Assembly: GCA_031550125.1 (NCBI GenBank)
Contig: JAVBOW010000008.1
Location: 12,420 to 76,419 of the forward strand
DNA: 64,000 nt
Reading direction: 5' to 3'
Origin: JAVBOW01 sp031550125
GTDB lineage: Bacteria; Bacteroidota; Bacteroidia; Bacteroidales; Rikenellaceae
The notes under the pieces were generated by a model, which had not been told where the DNA came from, did no database searches, and was given only the letters and a program-made list of their open reading frames with translations. Positions 26,818-34,929 of this stretch are shown in pieces (within the stretch, counting starts at the first letter, position 1; the number at the start of each line of letters is the position of its first letter). A program made the translations under genes and the position numbers.

Positions 26818-27768
26818 ATGGCGAGAATAGGGATAGACGCAATGGGCGGCGATTATGCGCCGCAGGCTGTAGTTGAAGGCGCCGCAATGGCCGCCAAAGA
26901 GATAGCCGCTGACAGTAAAATAGTGCTTTTCGGCGATCAGGCCAGGATCGGAGAGATCCTCGCCTCGCTCGATTGCCCTGCGTCTGCCTTTGATATCGTA
27001 CACTGCACCGAAACGATCGAAATGGGCGACCATCCGTCGCACGCGTTCGCCAAAAAGAGCGATTCGAGCATCGCGGTCGGCTTCGGCCACATGAAGGCCG
27101 GCATGATAGACGGGTTCGCAAGCGCAGGCAGCACCGGAGCGATGATGGTTGGTTCGATGATGGTAACCAAGCAGATAGATGGCGTGATAAGGCCGGGCAT
27201 AGCTTCGGCGATCCCCACTATCGACGGATCGTCTGCCGTGGTGATGGACGTGGGCCTCAATGTCGACTGCAAACCCGACGTACTCTGCCAATACGCGCTG
27301 ATGGGCAGCGTTTTCGCAAATAAAGTCCTCAAAATCGACAACCCGCGCGTAGCCCTCCTCAATATAGGCGAAGAGAAAGAGAAAGGCAACCTCGTGGCCA
27401 AGGCCACTTACGAGGCGCTGGAAGAGATGGGCGAGAGTATAAATTTCGTAGGCAACATCGAGGGCAAACACATTTTCGACGCAAAAATAGCCGACGTGAT
27501 AATTTGCGACGGCTTCGTTGGCAACACCATCCTCAAACAGGCCGAGGGATTTTACGAAATCGTAAAAGCGCGCGGAATAAGCGACGCTTACCTCGACAGG
27601 ATGAACTATGAAAACATAGGAGGCACGCCCGTACTGGGAGTAAACGGCACGGTCATTATAGCGCACGGTTGTTCAAGCCCTCTGGCTATAAAGAATATGA
27701 TCCTGCAAACGGAGAAAAACATCAAGGCCGACCTTGTAAAAAGCCTCAGGGAAACTTTCCAACAATGA
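26818..27768 (+). CDS. plsX: phosphate acyltransferase PlsX
   Basis: A 316-residue enzyme that makes acyl-phosphate from acyl-ACP for phospholipid synthesis. The N-terminal IGIDAMGGDYAPQAVVEGA is diagnostic, followed by KKSDSSIAVGFGHMKAGMIDGFASAGSTGAMM, VMDVGLNVDCKPDVL, ALLNIGEEKEKGN, FVGNIEGKHIF and VICDGFVGNTILKQAEG. The stop overlaps the fabH start (ATGA), so the two are coupled. Confidence 0.96.
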   Translation: MARIGIDAMGGDYAPQAVVEGAAMAAKEIAADSKIVLFGDQARIGEILASLDCPASAFDIVHCTETIEMGDHPSHAFAKKSDSSIAVGFGHMKAGMIDGFASAGSTGAMMVGSMMVTKQIDGVIRPGIASAIPTIDGSSAVVMDVGLNVDCKPDVLCQYALMGSVFANKVLKIDNPRVALLNIGEEKEKGNLVAKATYEALEEMGESINFVGNIEGKHIFDAKIADVIICDGFVGNTILKQAEGFYEIVKARGISDAYLDRMNYENIGGTPVLGVNGTVIIAHGCSSPLAIKNMILQTEKNIKADLVKSLRETFQQ

Positions 27769-28775
27769 AGAAAATAACGGCAGCCATAACAGGCACGGGC
27801 GCATACCTGCCCGAATACATACTCGACAATTTCGAGCTGAGCAAAATGGTCGATACGTCCGATGAGTGGATAACCAGCCGCATCGGCATAAAGACCAGGC
27901 ATATACTCAAGGGCGAGGGCTTAGGCACCTCGTATATGGGCGAGAGGGCCGTCAACGACCTGCTCGAGAAGACGGGCGTGGATCCGCTCGACATAGACAT
28001 GCTTATATGCGCCACCGTTACGCCGGATATGTTCTTTCCCTCGACCGGCAACCTGATCTGCCATAAAACGGGGCTGAAGAACGCTTTCGCCTACGACCTT
28101 TCGGCGGCGTGCAGCGGTTTTTTGTTCGCCCTGTCGACGGCTTCGCAATTTATCGAAACGGGTCGCTATAAAAAGATAGTAGTGGTGGGCGGCGACAAAA
28201 TGTCGTCCATAATCGACTACGAAGACCGAAACACCTGCCCTATCTTCGGAGACGGAGCGGGAGCGGTGCTGTTAGAACCCTGCGAAGAAGGCTTGGGCAT
28301 ACAGGATTTCATACTGCACTCCGACGGAGGCGGCGCAGCGCACCTTTTCATGAAAGCCGGAGGCTCGGCCTACCCCCCCACCGAGGAGACCGTGCGCAAC
28401 CGTTGGCACTACGTCCACCAGGACGGACAGGTGGTGTTCAAAGCCGCCGTGACCAACATGGGCGATACGGCGCTCGAGCTTATGGAACGCAACAACCTTA
28501 CGGCCGACGAAATACGCTACCTCGTACCTCACCAGGCCAACCTGCGAATAATAGACGCCACGGCGCATCGTATGGGTCTGCCCGCAGAAAAGTGCATGAT
28601 AAACATACAAAAGTTCGGCAACACGACAGCCGGCACCCTGCCCCTCTGCCTGTGGGACTACGAAAGCAGGCTCAAGAAGGGCGACAACCTGATCCTGGCA
28701 GCCTTCGGCGGAGGATACACCTGGGGCGCCCTCTGGCTCAAATGGGCCTACGACGGGGGTGACTTCTCAAAATAA
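27765..28775 (+). CDS. fabH: beta-ketoacyl-ACP synthase III FabH
   Basis: A 336-residue condensing enzyme that starts fatty-acid synthesis from acetyl-CoA (or branched acyl-CoA) and malonyl-ACP. The catalytic triad is visible: Cys116 in LSAACSGFLFAL, His256 in VPHQAN and Asn286 in FGNTTAG. DTSDEWITSRIGIKTRHI near residue 30 and the C-terminal AFGGGYTWGALWLKW are family features. The frame is open to 27669 upstream, but the ATG at 27765 overlapping the plsX stop is the correct start. A tRNA gene begins seven bases after the stop. Confidence 0.96.
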   Translation: MKKITAAITGTGAYLPEYILDNFELSKMVDTSDEWITSRIGIKTRHILKGEGLGTSYMGERAVNDLLEKTGVDPLDIDMLICATVTPDMFFPSTGNLICHKTGLKNAFAYDLSAACSGFLFALSTASQFIETGRYKKIVVVGGDKMSSIIDYEDRNTCPIFGDGAGAVLLEPCEEGLGIQDFILHSDGGGAAHLFMKAGGSAYPPTEETVRNRWHYVHQDGQVVFKAAVTNMGDTALELMERNNLTADEIRYLVPHQANLRIIDATAHRMGLPAEKCMINIQKFGNTTAGTLPLCLWDYESRLKKGDNLILAAFGGGYTWGALWLKWAYDGGDFSK

Positions 28776-28782
28776 AACATTT

Positions 28783-28854
28783 GGCCTTGTAGTTCAAGGG
28801 ATAGAACGGAAGTTTCCTAAACTTCAAATTCGCGTTCGAGTCGCGGCGAGGCTA
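28783..28854 (+). tRNA. tRNA-Arg (anticodon CCU)
   Basis: A complete cloverleaf can be drawn. The acceptor stem is GGCCTTG paired with CGAGGCT (G-U wobbles allowed), the D stem GTTC/GAAC encloses AAGGGATA, and the anticodon stem GAAGT/ACTTC holds the loop TTCCTAA with anticodon CCT. The variable loop is 4 bases and the T stem TCGCG/CGCGG holds TTCGAGT. The discriminator base is A at 28854; CCA is not encoded. It reads the AGG codon. It lies just after fabH and before an AT-rich scar, a common integration setting. Confidence 0.9.
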
Positions 28855-28890
28855 CTACACTGAAACACAAGTAAATACAACACCTAAAGG

Positions 28891-28926
28891 TGCAAAAATG
28901 ACGGTCAAAAAGCCGTCATTTTTGCA
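28891..28926 (+). terminator. intrinsic terminator after the tRNA
   Basis: Perfect 14-base inverted repeat (28891-28904 and 28913-28926) with an 8-base loop. Each arm ends in an A/T run, so it can terminate in both directions. It probably ends the fabH/tRNA transcript. Confidence 0.75.
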
Positions 28927-28989
28927 TTTATATACGCTTTGTGTGTATGTTTTTTCGCCAAAGTTGACAAATAGTTGACTAATTTTTAG

Positions 28990-29456
28990 CTATTGATTAA
29001 TCATAACAGCGAACCCACTTGCATAATATACGTACACGCCATAAGTAGCGTTATACGTCCTGGATGCGGTAAACCCTATGATTCCGTTAGCGCCTAACTT
29101 CTTAGCCTCTTTGACCATTTCATCCACGATGTCGGTTTTCTCGGCATTACCGCCACCGTACTCAGTATTAAAAGCCGCCTGCCGTACGTCCTTATGTACT
29201 TTTTCTTAGACATAAACGTGTTGGTTTTTTCGTCATGGAAGGAATCCGACAAAGACGTGACGGTTTGCTGTTTACCGTCAACAATTTCCATGCTAAGAAC
29301 GCCGACGGGCGAATAGCTGAACCCGGATGTCGCGGGGCTTATCACAAAACCGGCTTCGGTATATTTGCGGAAATCAATAAGATATACCGATTTATGGTAC
29401 AATGCCGCGCACCCGCTCAGAAGGGCGACAATCAGAAAAGTAAGTATCTTTTTCAT
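28990..29456 (-). pseudogene. frameshifted lipoprotein with YbjQ-like C-terminal domain
   Basis: The N-terminal part (from the ATG at 29456) has a lipoprotein signal, MKKILTFLIVALLSGCAAL, and a domain running to HDEKTNTFMSKKK. The frame then departs. The other frame continues the protein as KDVRQAAFNTEYGGGNAEK and further to KLGANGIIGFTASRTYN, ending VMINQ with a TAG at 28990. That second half resembles the heavy-metal-binding (YbjQ-like) domain. The switch point is a run of five A on the coding strand (29200-29204); six would restore the frame. This is either a recent pseudogene, a sequencing error, or, less likely, slippage at the GAAAAAG tract. The gene is AT-rich and has no co-oriented neighbour. 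Confidence 0.7.
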
Positions 29457-29504
29457 AATCTTATGGTTTTAAATTTGTTGAGCCATTGATTTTCAACTAA
29501 ATAA

Positions 29505-29612
29505 AGGGCCAGTCTGAAAAATAGGTTGACGTTCGGGTGTACTGTGCAAGAAAGCGCTGCGCCTTGCGATAACGACGATGTGTGCGGCCAACACACCATT
29601 GAGACTGGCCCT
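29505..29612. repeat. 108-base element with 11-base terminal inverted repeats
   Basis: AGGGCCAGTCT at 29505-29515 is exactly inverted as AGACTGGCCCT at 29602-29612. The interior has no gene. The right end ATTGAGACTGGCCC recurs at 63935-63948, without the left end. It could be a small non-autonomous mobile element or a structured RNA; the AT-rich surroundings next to a tRNA favour a mobile remnant. Confidence 0.45.
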
Positions 29613-29644
29613 AAATAAATCCAATCCCGGCATATAGGCAAAGA

Positions 29645-29668
29645 GGCGGCGCTATACATAGCGCCGCC
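29645..29668 (-). terminator. hairpin after the DUF3109 gene
   Basis: Perfect 11-base inverted repeat (29645-29655, 29658-29668) located just past the stop of the minus-strand DUF3109 gene, followed in that direction by TCTTTG. A short U-run makes it a moderate rather than strong intrinsic terminator. Confidence 0.55.
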
Positions 29669-29685
29669 CGGATCGTATCGCATTA

Positions 29686-30258
29686 TTACTGTTGAGAAAG
29701 ATAGTTTTCCGCTTCCTCCAGGCTCCGGAAAAACTCCTCGCCGAATCGGCGGACTATGGGTTCGCGCAGGGCGCGGAAAAGCGGTATGCCCTGGCGCTGA
29801 CCGTTGGTCACGGCCTGACGGCATATACCCCAGCGATGGTAATTCAGGCCGACGCCGCCATTACTGAATTTTATCAGCCGTATGGGATAGAGGTGGCATG
29901 AGATGGGTTTGCGGAAAGGGGTCTTGCCCGCCTTCCATGCCTTTTCTATGGCGCATAGCGTAACCCCATCCTCCTGTACGGCGTAGGCGCATTCGGCGTC
30001 GTTCACCAGTGTGGTGGTCAGATCGCCGTCGTCGTCCAGCACGGCGAACCCCTGCTCGCCTACGGCGTCAATGCCGGCCGGGACCATATACGGACGGTAA
30101 TTTTTCCATTCCGACTCCAGCACGGCCACCTCGTCCGGTTCAAGCGGGGCGCCCGAATTCCCCTCCACGCAGCATATGCCGCGGCAGGCCGACAGGTCGC
30201 ACAGGAAACGGGCCGTGATTATATCGAGGCTAACTATTTTGTCGTCTATCTGGATCAT
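29686..30258 (-). CDS. DUF3109 family Cys-rich protein
   Basis: A 190-residue protein. The N-terminus reads MIQIDDKIVSLDIITARFLC, then DLSACRGICCVEGNSGAPL: a cluster of Cys residues like those of YkgJ-type metal-chelating proteins, with further Cys in ECAYAV, TLCAIE, PISCHLYPI and WGICRQA. This pattern is DUF3109, thought to bind iron-sulfur or zinc; no reaction is known. The frame is open to 30438, but that extension runs antisense-like through ddl; the ATG at 30258 overlaps the ddl stop by four bases (ATGA) and gives the family start. Confidence 0.85.
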   Translation of the reverse strand: MIQIDDKIVSLDIITARFLCDLSACRGICCVEGNSGAPLEPDEVAVLESEWKNYRPYMVPAGIDAVGEQGFAVLDDDGDLTTTLVNDAECAYAVQEDGVTLCAIEKAWKAGKTPFRKPISCHLYPIRLIKFSNGGVGLNYHRWGICRQAVTNGQRQGIPLFRALREPIVRRFGEEFFRSLEEAENYLSQQ

Positions 30259-31232
30259 ATCGCCATCGTGTCTTCTATGAGCGCGTTGAAGAAGTCCGTC
30301 AGGCTTATCCCCGCGGCGGCCAGCTGTTTGGGAACGATGCTTCCGCCGCTCATCCCCGGGATGGAATTGACCTCCACCATATGCGGTACGCCGTGCCGCA
30401 CGATAAAATCTATGCGTACCACGCCGCGGCAACCGCACGCGCGATAGGCGCGCAGGGCGAGGGACTGTATTTTTTCCGACAGCGCGGCGGGTATATCGGC
30501 CGGGGTTATCTCGTCCGACATTCCGTCAGTGTACTTGGCTTCGTAGTCGAAGAACTCTTTTTTCGATATTATCTCCGTCACAGGCAAAAGATACTCCCTG
30601 CCGCGCGTTACCATAACCCCGCAGCCGAACTCGCGGCCTTCGAGAAACTCCTCTATAAGCACCGCAGGACTCTCCTTCCGAGCCTCCTCCACGGCGGGGA
30701 TTATCTCATCGCGGGTTTTCACCTTGGTGACGCCGAAACTGCTGCCGCTGGCGTTGGGTTTGACGAAAAGCGGCAGGCCGAGCATAGCCACCACCGCATC
30801 GGGATCGACGCCGGAAGGGTCGTGTACCATGATCTCGCGGGCCAGCGCTATACCCTCGCCCTGCACGGCGCGCTTGGTGGCCAGCTTGTCGAACGTAAGC
30901 GCCGAGGCCGCCACTCCGCACGAAGAGTAAGGTATGCCCATCATGTCGAGATAACCCTGCAGACGGCCGTCCTCGCCCGGTGTGCCGTGGATCAGGATGA
31001 GCGCGTATTCGAGCGCTATCCTCACGCCGCCGACGGTGACAGAGAAGTCGTTGCGGTCTACGGCGCACACCTCGCCCTCCGGCGAGGTATGGTTCCACTC
31101 GCGTCCCTTGAGGTCTATCAGGTAGACGTTATATTTCGTACGGTCGATGTGCGGCAGCATCATTCGCCCGCTGTTGAGGGAAACCTCCCTTTCGGAAGAG
31201 TCGCCTCCACAGAATAAGGCTATGTTTTTCAT
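30255..31232 (-). CDS. ddl: D-alanine--D-alanine ligase
   Basis: A 325-residue ATP-grasp enzyme making the D-Ala-D-Ala dipeptide of peptidoglycan. It starts KNIALFCGGDSSEREVSLNSG, with IHGTPGEDGRLQGYLDMMGIPYS, FVKPNASGSSFGVTKV (ATP-binding), EEFLEGREFGCGVMV, and the C-terminal RIDFIVRHGVPHMVEVNSIPGMSGGSIVPKQ carrying the metal-binding Glu and Asn. It heads a two-gene unit with DUF3109. A 94-base gap separates it from nadD upstream. Confidence 0.95.
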   Translation of the reverse strand: MKNIALFCGGDSSEREVSLNSGRMMLPHIDRTKYNVYLIDLKGREWNHTSPEGEVCAVDRNDFSVTVGGVRIALEYALILIHGTPGEDGRLQGYLDMMGIPYSSCGVAASALTFDKLATKRAVQGEGIALAREIMVHDPSGVDPDAVVAMLGLPLFVKPNASGSSFGVTKVKTRDEIIPAVEEARKESPAVLIEEFLEGREFGCGVMVTRGREYLLPVTEIISKKEFFDYEAKYTDGMSDEITPADIPAALSEKIQSLALRAYRACGCRGVVRIDFIVRHGVPHMVEVNSIPGMSGGSIVPKQLAAAGISLTDFFNALIEDTMAI

Positions 31233-31326
31233 ATCGTTACTGAGAAGCTGTTTATTTTTAAAATTCTATTTTTCAATGCGCCCCGCCGCTTTCCCGGCAA
31301 GTCCGGACGGATCCCGGCCGAAACGG

Positions 31327-32136
31327 CTATGGGTTATAAAGGTCGGTATGGCGGAAATCGAGTATCTCGCGGATCATCGATATGTATTGCACCGGCTCGC
31401 CGTCCGACGGATCTATCCCGGCCGCGCGCAGAAAGTCGTTCAGGGCGTTGCCGAAATCGTTGTTCTGCAGGTAAAGCCTGCCGCGCTCCTTATAGAGGGC
31501 GGCATCGGCCGGAGAGGCGGCTATAGCCTCGTCCAGAGACGCTATAGCGGCTCCCGTGCCGCCACGTCCGTAGAGGCCTTTGCGAACTATATACTCCTCC
31601 ACGCCGGCGTCGAGCATATCCGCGCAATCCTCACCCCGCGCCAGCATCTCCCGGATGGCCGTGGAGGAGTAAGGATATTCGGGCGCGCCTTCCAGCGGCT
31701 CTATCCTGCCTTCGGCCACCGCGGCGACGCCACCGCGCGGGTAAACCAGCATATCGTAACCGCTGCGCAACGCCTCCGGCTCCTTCCATCGATCCAGCTC
31801 GCCCGGGATATCCGCCCCGGCAAGCAGGGCGAAACGCACTCCGGGATAGCGGGACTCAAGGGCGCGGAGCGTGTCTATGGTGTAGGAAGGCTGCGTGAGG
31901 CCGAATTCGATGTCGCACACCTCCAGATGAGGGTCGGCGGCGTTGCGGACGGCGATGCGGGCCATCTCGAGACGGTCGGCCGCCGGGGCGAGCGTGTCGT
32001 CGTCCTTGAGGGGGTTGCGCGGCGAAACGACAAGCCACACATCGGCCCCCGTAATGCGGGCGGCGTAGCCCGCAACGGCTATATGCCCCTTGTGAATGGG
32101 GTTGAAAGATCCGAAGTATAGTATTATGCGGCGCAA
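31327..32136 (-). CDS. nadD: nicotinate-nucleotide adenylyltransferase NadD with C-terminal TPR extension
   Basis: Residues 1-190 are a normal NadD: RIILYFGSFNPIHKGHIAVAGYA (nucleotide-binding HxGH), VWLVVSPRNPLKDD, and YPYSSTAIREMLARGED (SSTxxR). It adenylates nicotinate mononucleotide in NAD synthesis. NadD usually ends near 190-200 residues; here the protein continues to 269, with AIASLDEAIAASPADAALYK and GRLYLQNNDFGNALNDF forming about two tetratricopeptide helices pairs. The extension is in frame with no intervening stop and has the same codon use, so it is a true fusion and not a sequencing artefact. It lies eight bases after gmk. Confidence 0.9.
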   Translation of the reverse strand: MRRIILYFGSFNPIHKGHIAVAGYAARITGADVWLVVSPRNPLKDDDTLAPAADRLEMARIAVRNAADPHLEVCDIEFGLTQPSYTIDTLRALESRYPGVRFALLAGADIPGELDRWKEPEALRSGYDMLVYPRGGVAAVAEGRIEPLEGAPEYPYSSTAIREMLARGEDCADMLDAGVEEYIVRKGLYGRGGTGAAIASLDEAIAASPADAALYKERGRLYLQNNDFGNALNDFLRAAGIDPSDGEPVQYISMIREILDFRHTDLYNP

Positions 32137-32144
32137 CGAATGGT

Positions 32145-32711
32145 TTAAATGAAATTTTTTATAGCGTCCGACACCTCGGCCACGGCAACGTCGAGGTTAT
32201 CGTTGACCACCACTACGTCGAACGACGGGCTGTAGGCGATCTCGGCCTCGGCCTTGGCAACGCGGCGGTCTATCACCTCGGGGGCGTCGGTGGCCCGACC
32301 CTCCAGCCGTTTGCGCAGCTCGCCTATGGACGGGGGCATAATAAAAACGGAGAGAGCGCAGGGGCCGAATATGCGTTTGAGCGACAGGCCGCCCTTGACG
32401 TCGACATCGAATATTATGGTGTGGCCTTTGGCCCATATACGTTCCAATTCGCTGCGCAGCGTGCCGTAGCACGTCCCTTTATAGACCTCTTCCCACTCCA
32501 CGAACTCGCCACGGCCCGCCGCCTCGGCAAATTGCTCCGGTGAGAGGAAATAATAGTCCACGCCGTCGGCCTCCGAGCCGCGCGGGGACCGGCTTGTGGC
32601 CGAAACGGAGAATTCAAGGCCGGGGATATCCGACAATATGCGACGGACTATTGTTGTCTTGCCCGAACCCGAAGGGGCCGAAAGTATTATCAGTTTCCCT
32701 GTCGCGGACAT
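32145..32711 (-). CDS. gmk: guanylate kinase
   Basis: A 188-residue P-loop kinase that converts GMP to GDP. Walker A LSAPSGSGKTTIVRRIL lies at residues 9-25, SATSRSPRGSEADGVDYYFLS is the GMP-binding part, and EWEEVYKGTCYGTLRSELE and IIFDVDVKGGLSLKRIFG are standard. The gene sits between yicC (three-base gap) and nadD, a common Bacteroidetes and Proteobacteria pairing. Confidence 0.95.
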   Translation of the reverse strand: MSATGKLIILSAPSGSGKTTIVRRILSDIPGLEFSVSATSRSPRGSEADGVDYYFLSPEQFAEAAGRGEFVEWEEVYKGTCYGTLRSELERIWAKGHTIIFDVDVKGGLSLKRIFGPCALSVFIMPPSIGELRKRLEGRATDAPEVIDRRVAKAEAEIAYSPSFDVVVVNDNLDVAVAEVSDAIKNFI

Positions 32712-32714
32712 AAC

Positions 32715-33587
32715 TTACAATATATTTAGTATCTGCTCTTTGATCTTTTCAAGCTCGTCTTTCATGCCAACCACTATCTTTTGTATGGAGGCGTCGTTGG
32801 CTTTCGATCCGAGGGTGTTTATCTCTCGACCCATCTCCTGGGCTATGAAGCCCAACTTGCGGCCCGGGTTCTCCTCTGCGGCCGCCACCTCGTGGAAGTA
32901 GCGGCAATGGTTCTCCAGGCGCACCTTCTCTTCGGTGATGTCGAGCTTCTCTATATAGAATATCATCTCCTGCTCCAGACGGTTGCTGTCTACGGGGATG
33001 TTCATGGACGCTATGTTTTCGCGTATGCGGTTACGGTAAAAGTCGGCCCGGGGCTTTTCGTACGGCTCCACGCTATCTTTCATGCCGCGTATAAGGTCTA
33101 CGCGCGCGAGCATGTCGGCCATAAGCTGGGCGCCCTCCTGCGCGCGGAAGGCGTCGAGGCGCTCTATGGCGGCGCTGACTACTGCGGTCAGGGCCTCCGT
33201 CTCGCTCTGGGGTATGCCGGCGGCGTCGGACGACACCACGTCGGGCATCCTCAGCACAGTGGCCAGCAGGGCGTCGTCGGAGACAGACAGGCCGTTGGCG
33301 GCGCACACCGCCCGCACCTGGCCGCAAAACTGCCCGAAAAGAGAGGCGTCTATCGATTCCGCGTTATTGTCGTCGTGGCCCGCGACGGAGACGAACAGAT
33401 CGGCCTTGCCGCGTTGCAGTCCCTTGCCCGCAAGCGAGCGCAGCTCATGTTCGTATGGACGGTAGGCGTGAGGCAGACGCACCCCAAGATCCAACTGTTT
33501 GCTGTTCAGCGAACGCACCTCCGCCGTAATGCGTTTGCCGTTTATCTCCACTTCGGCCTTGCCGTAGCCTGTCATCGATTTTACCAT
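32715..33587 (-). CDS. YicC family endoribonuclease-like protein
   Basis: A 290-residue protein starting MVKSMTGYGKAEVEINGKRI, the family's diagnostic opening, and ending in the DUF1732 domain (KVRLENHCRYFHEVAAAEENPGRKLGFIAQEMGREINTLGSKAND, in two parts). E. coli YicC is an RNase involved in small-RNA decay; the exact role here is unproven. It is first in the yicC-gmk-nadD operon, which has a promoter box 20 bases upstream. Confidence 0.92.
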   Translation of the reverse strand: MVKSMTGYGKAEVEINGKRITAEVRSLNSKQLDLGVRLPHAYRPYEHELRSLAGKGLQRGKADLFVSVAGHDDNNAESIDASLFGQFCGQVRAVCAANGLSVSDDALLATVLRMPDVVSSDAAGIPQSETEALTAVVSAAIERLDAFRAQEGAQLMADMLARVDLIRGMKDSVEPYEKPRADFYRNRIRENIASMNIPVDSNRLEQEMIFYIEKLDITEEKVRLENHCRYFHEVAAAEENPGRKLGFIAQEMGREINTLGSKANDASIQKIVVGMKDELEKIKEQILNIL

Positions 33588-33606
33588 CTCGCTTTTTATT
33601 TGCCTG

Positions 33607-33614
33607 CAAAATTA
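33607..33614 (-). promoter_or_regulatory. -7 promoter box for yicC-gmk-nadD
   Basis: CAAAATTA on the plus strand is TAATTTTG on the minus strand, an exact TAnnTTTG match 20 bases before the yicC ATG. Confidence 0.5.
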
Positions 33615-33715
33615 CGAAGAAACTGCCTAAATCCGCCATGGAAAACAAAAATAAAACCTTAAGGAAAGTTATCGTTAAAATGTTCACGCAGGATGACACA
33701 CTGGCGAAAAAATAG

Positions 33716-33723
33716 TACCTTTG
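33716..33723 (+). promoter_or_regulatory. -7 promoter box for serC-serA
   Basis: TACCTTTG is an exact TAnnTTTG match 37 bases before the serC ATG. No clear -33 TTTG. Confidence 0.55.
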
Positions 33724-33759
33724 CGATAGCTAAAATCAATCAAAAACGCATACCACGTC

Positions 33760-34836
33760 ATGAGCGCAAAACACAATTTCAACGCCGGCCCCTCCATCCT
33801 GCCGCGCATAGCCATCGAAAACGCAGCAAAAGCGGTACTCGACTTCGAAGGTACGGGCCTTTCGCTTCTTGAGATATCGCACCGCACGAAAGACTTCGAA
33901 GCCGTGTTGGACGAGGCCGTGGCTCTATTCACAGAGCTTCTGGGCATCCCCGAGGGTTATAAAGTCCTCTTTCTTGGCGGCGGGGCAAGTACGCAGTTCT
34001 TCCAGGTACCCTATAACCTGCTGGAGAAAAAGGCCGGTTACGTGAATACCGGAGTGTGGGCTAAAAAGGCGCTCAAAGAGGCGAAACTGTTCGGTGAAGT
34101 GGTTACGGCGGCCTCGTCCGAAGACAAAAACTTCTCCTACATACCTAAAGGTTACGGTATTCCGACCGACCTGGACTACCTCCATATAACCACCAACAAC
34201 ACCATCTACGGGACGGAATATTTCGAAGACATCGACTGCCCCGTACCCCTGGTGGCCGACATGAGTTCCGATATACTGAGCCGTCCGGTGGACGTTTCGA
34301 AATATGCGCTCATCTACGGCGGGGCGCAGAAGAACATGGGTCCTGCGGGCGTCACGTTCGTTATCGTACGGGAAGATATCCTGGGAAAAGTCTCGCGCCC
34401 CCTGCCCTCGATGGTGGACTACCGTACACACATCAAAGAAGGGTCGATGTTCAACACGCCCCCCGTATTCCCGATCTATGTCGTGAAAGAGACGCTCAAG
34501 TGGCTCAAATCCATAGGCGGCGTGGCCGCTATGGAGAAGATAAACAAAGAAAAGGCCGACCTGCTCTACGGCGAGATAGACCGCAACGCGGTATTCACCG
34601 GTACGGCCGCAAAGGAAGACCGTTCGCGAATGAATATCTGTTTCGTGATGGCTCCAGGATACGAAGACAAAGCGGACGACTTCATGGCCCTGACCAAATC
34701 GCGCGGCATAATCGGCATCAAGGGTCACCGGCTGGTGGGCGGCTTCCGCGCGTCGTGCTACAACGCCCTGCCCAAAGAGAGCGTGCAGGTGTTGGTGGAT
34801 TGCATGCGCGAATTCGAAAAAACGCTTGTCAAATAA
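33760..34836 (+). CDS. serC: phosphoserine aminotransferase
   Basis: A 358-residue PLP enzyme of serine (and pyridoxine) synthesis that transaminates 3-phosphohydroxypyruvate with glutamate. It begins HNFNAGPSILPRIAIENAA; the PLP-binding Lys is about residue 191 in YGGAQKNMGPAG. FLGGGASTQFFQVPYNLL and the C-terminal KGHRLVGGFRASCYNALP are characteristic. It leads an operon with serA and DUF1015, the standard arrangement in Bacteroidetes. Confidence 0.96.
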   Translation: MSAKHNFNAGPSILPRIAIENAAKAVLDFEGTGLSLLEISHRTKDFEAVLDEAVALFTELLGIPEGYKVLFLGGGASTQFFQVPYNLLEKKAGYVNTGVWAKKALKEAKLFGEVVTAASSEDKNFSYIPKGYGIPTDLDYLHITTNNTIYGTEYFEDIDCPVPLVADMSSDILSRPVDVSKYALIYGGAQKNMGPAGVTFVIVREDILGKVSRPLPSMVDYRTHIKEGSMFNTPPVFPIYVVKETLKWLKSIGGVAAMEKINKEKADLLYGEIDRNAVFTGTAAKEDRSRMNICFVMAPGYEDKADDFMALTKSRGIIGIKGHRLVGGFRASCYNALPKESVQVLVDCMREFEKTLVK

Positions 34837-34929
34837 CGCGACGCCATGCCGCTGTCATATCCATACTCGCAGGTGGCGCAGCGTAAAACGGAGAGATCCG
34901 TCACGTTTTACTCACTAACAGACGAAAAG

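Noticed and set aside
28855..29640. Integrative element at tRNA-Arg
   Set aside because: No integrase and no second copy of the tRNA 3' end was seen; at most a scar, so no att site is annotated.
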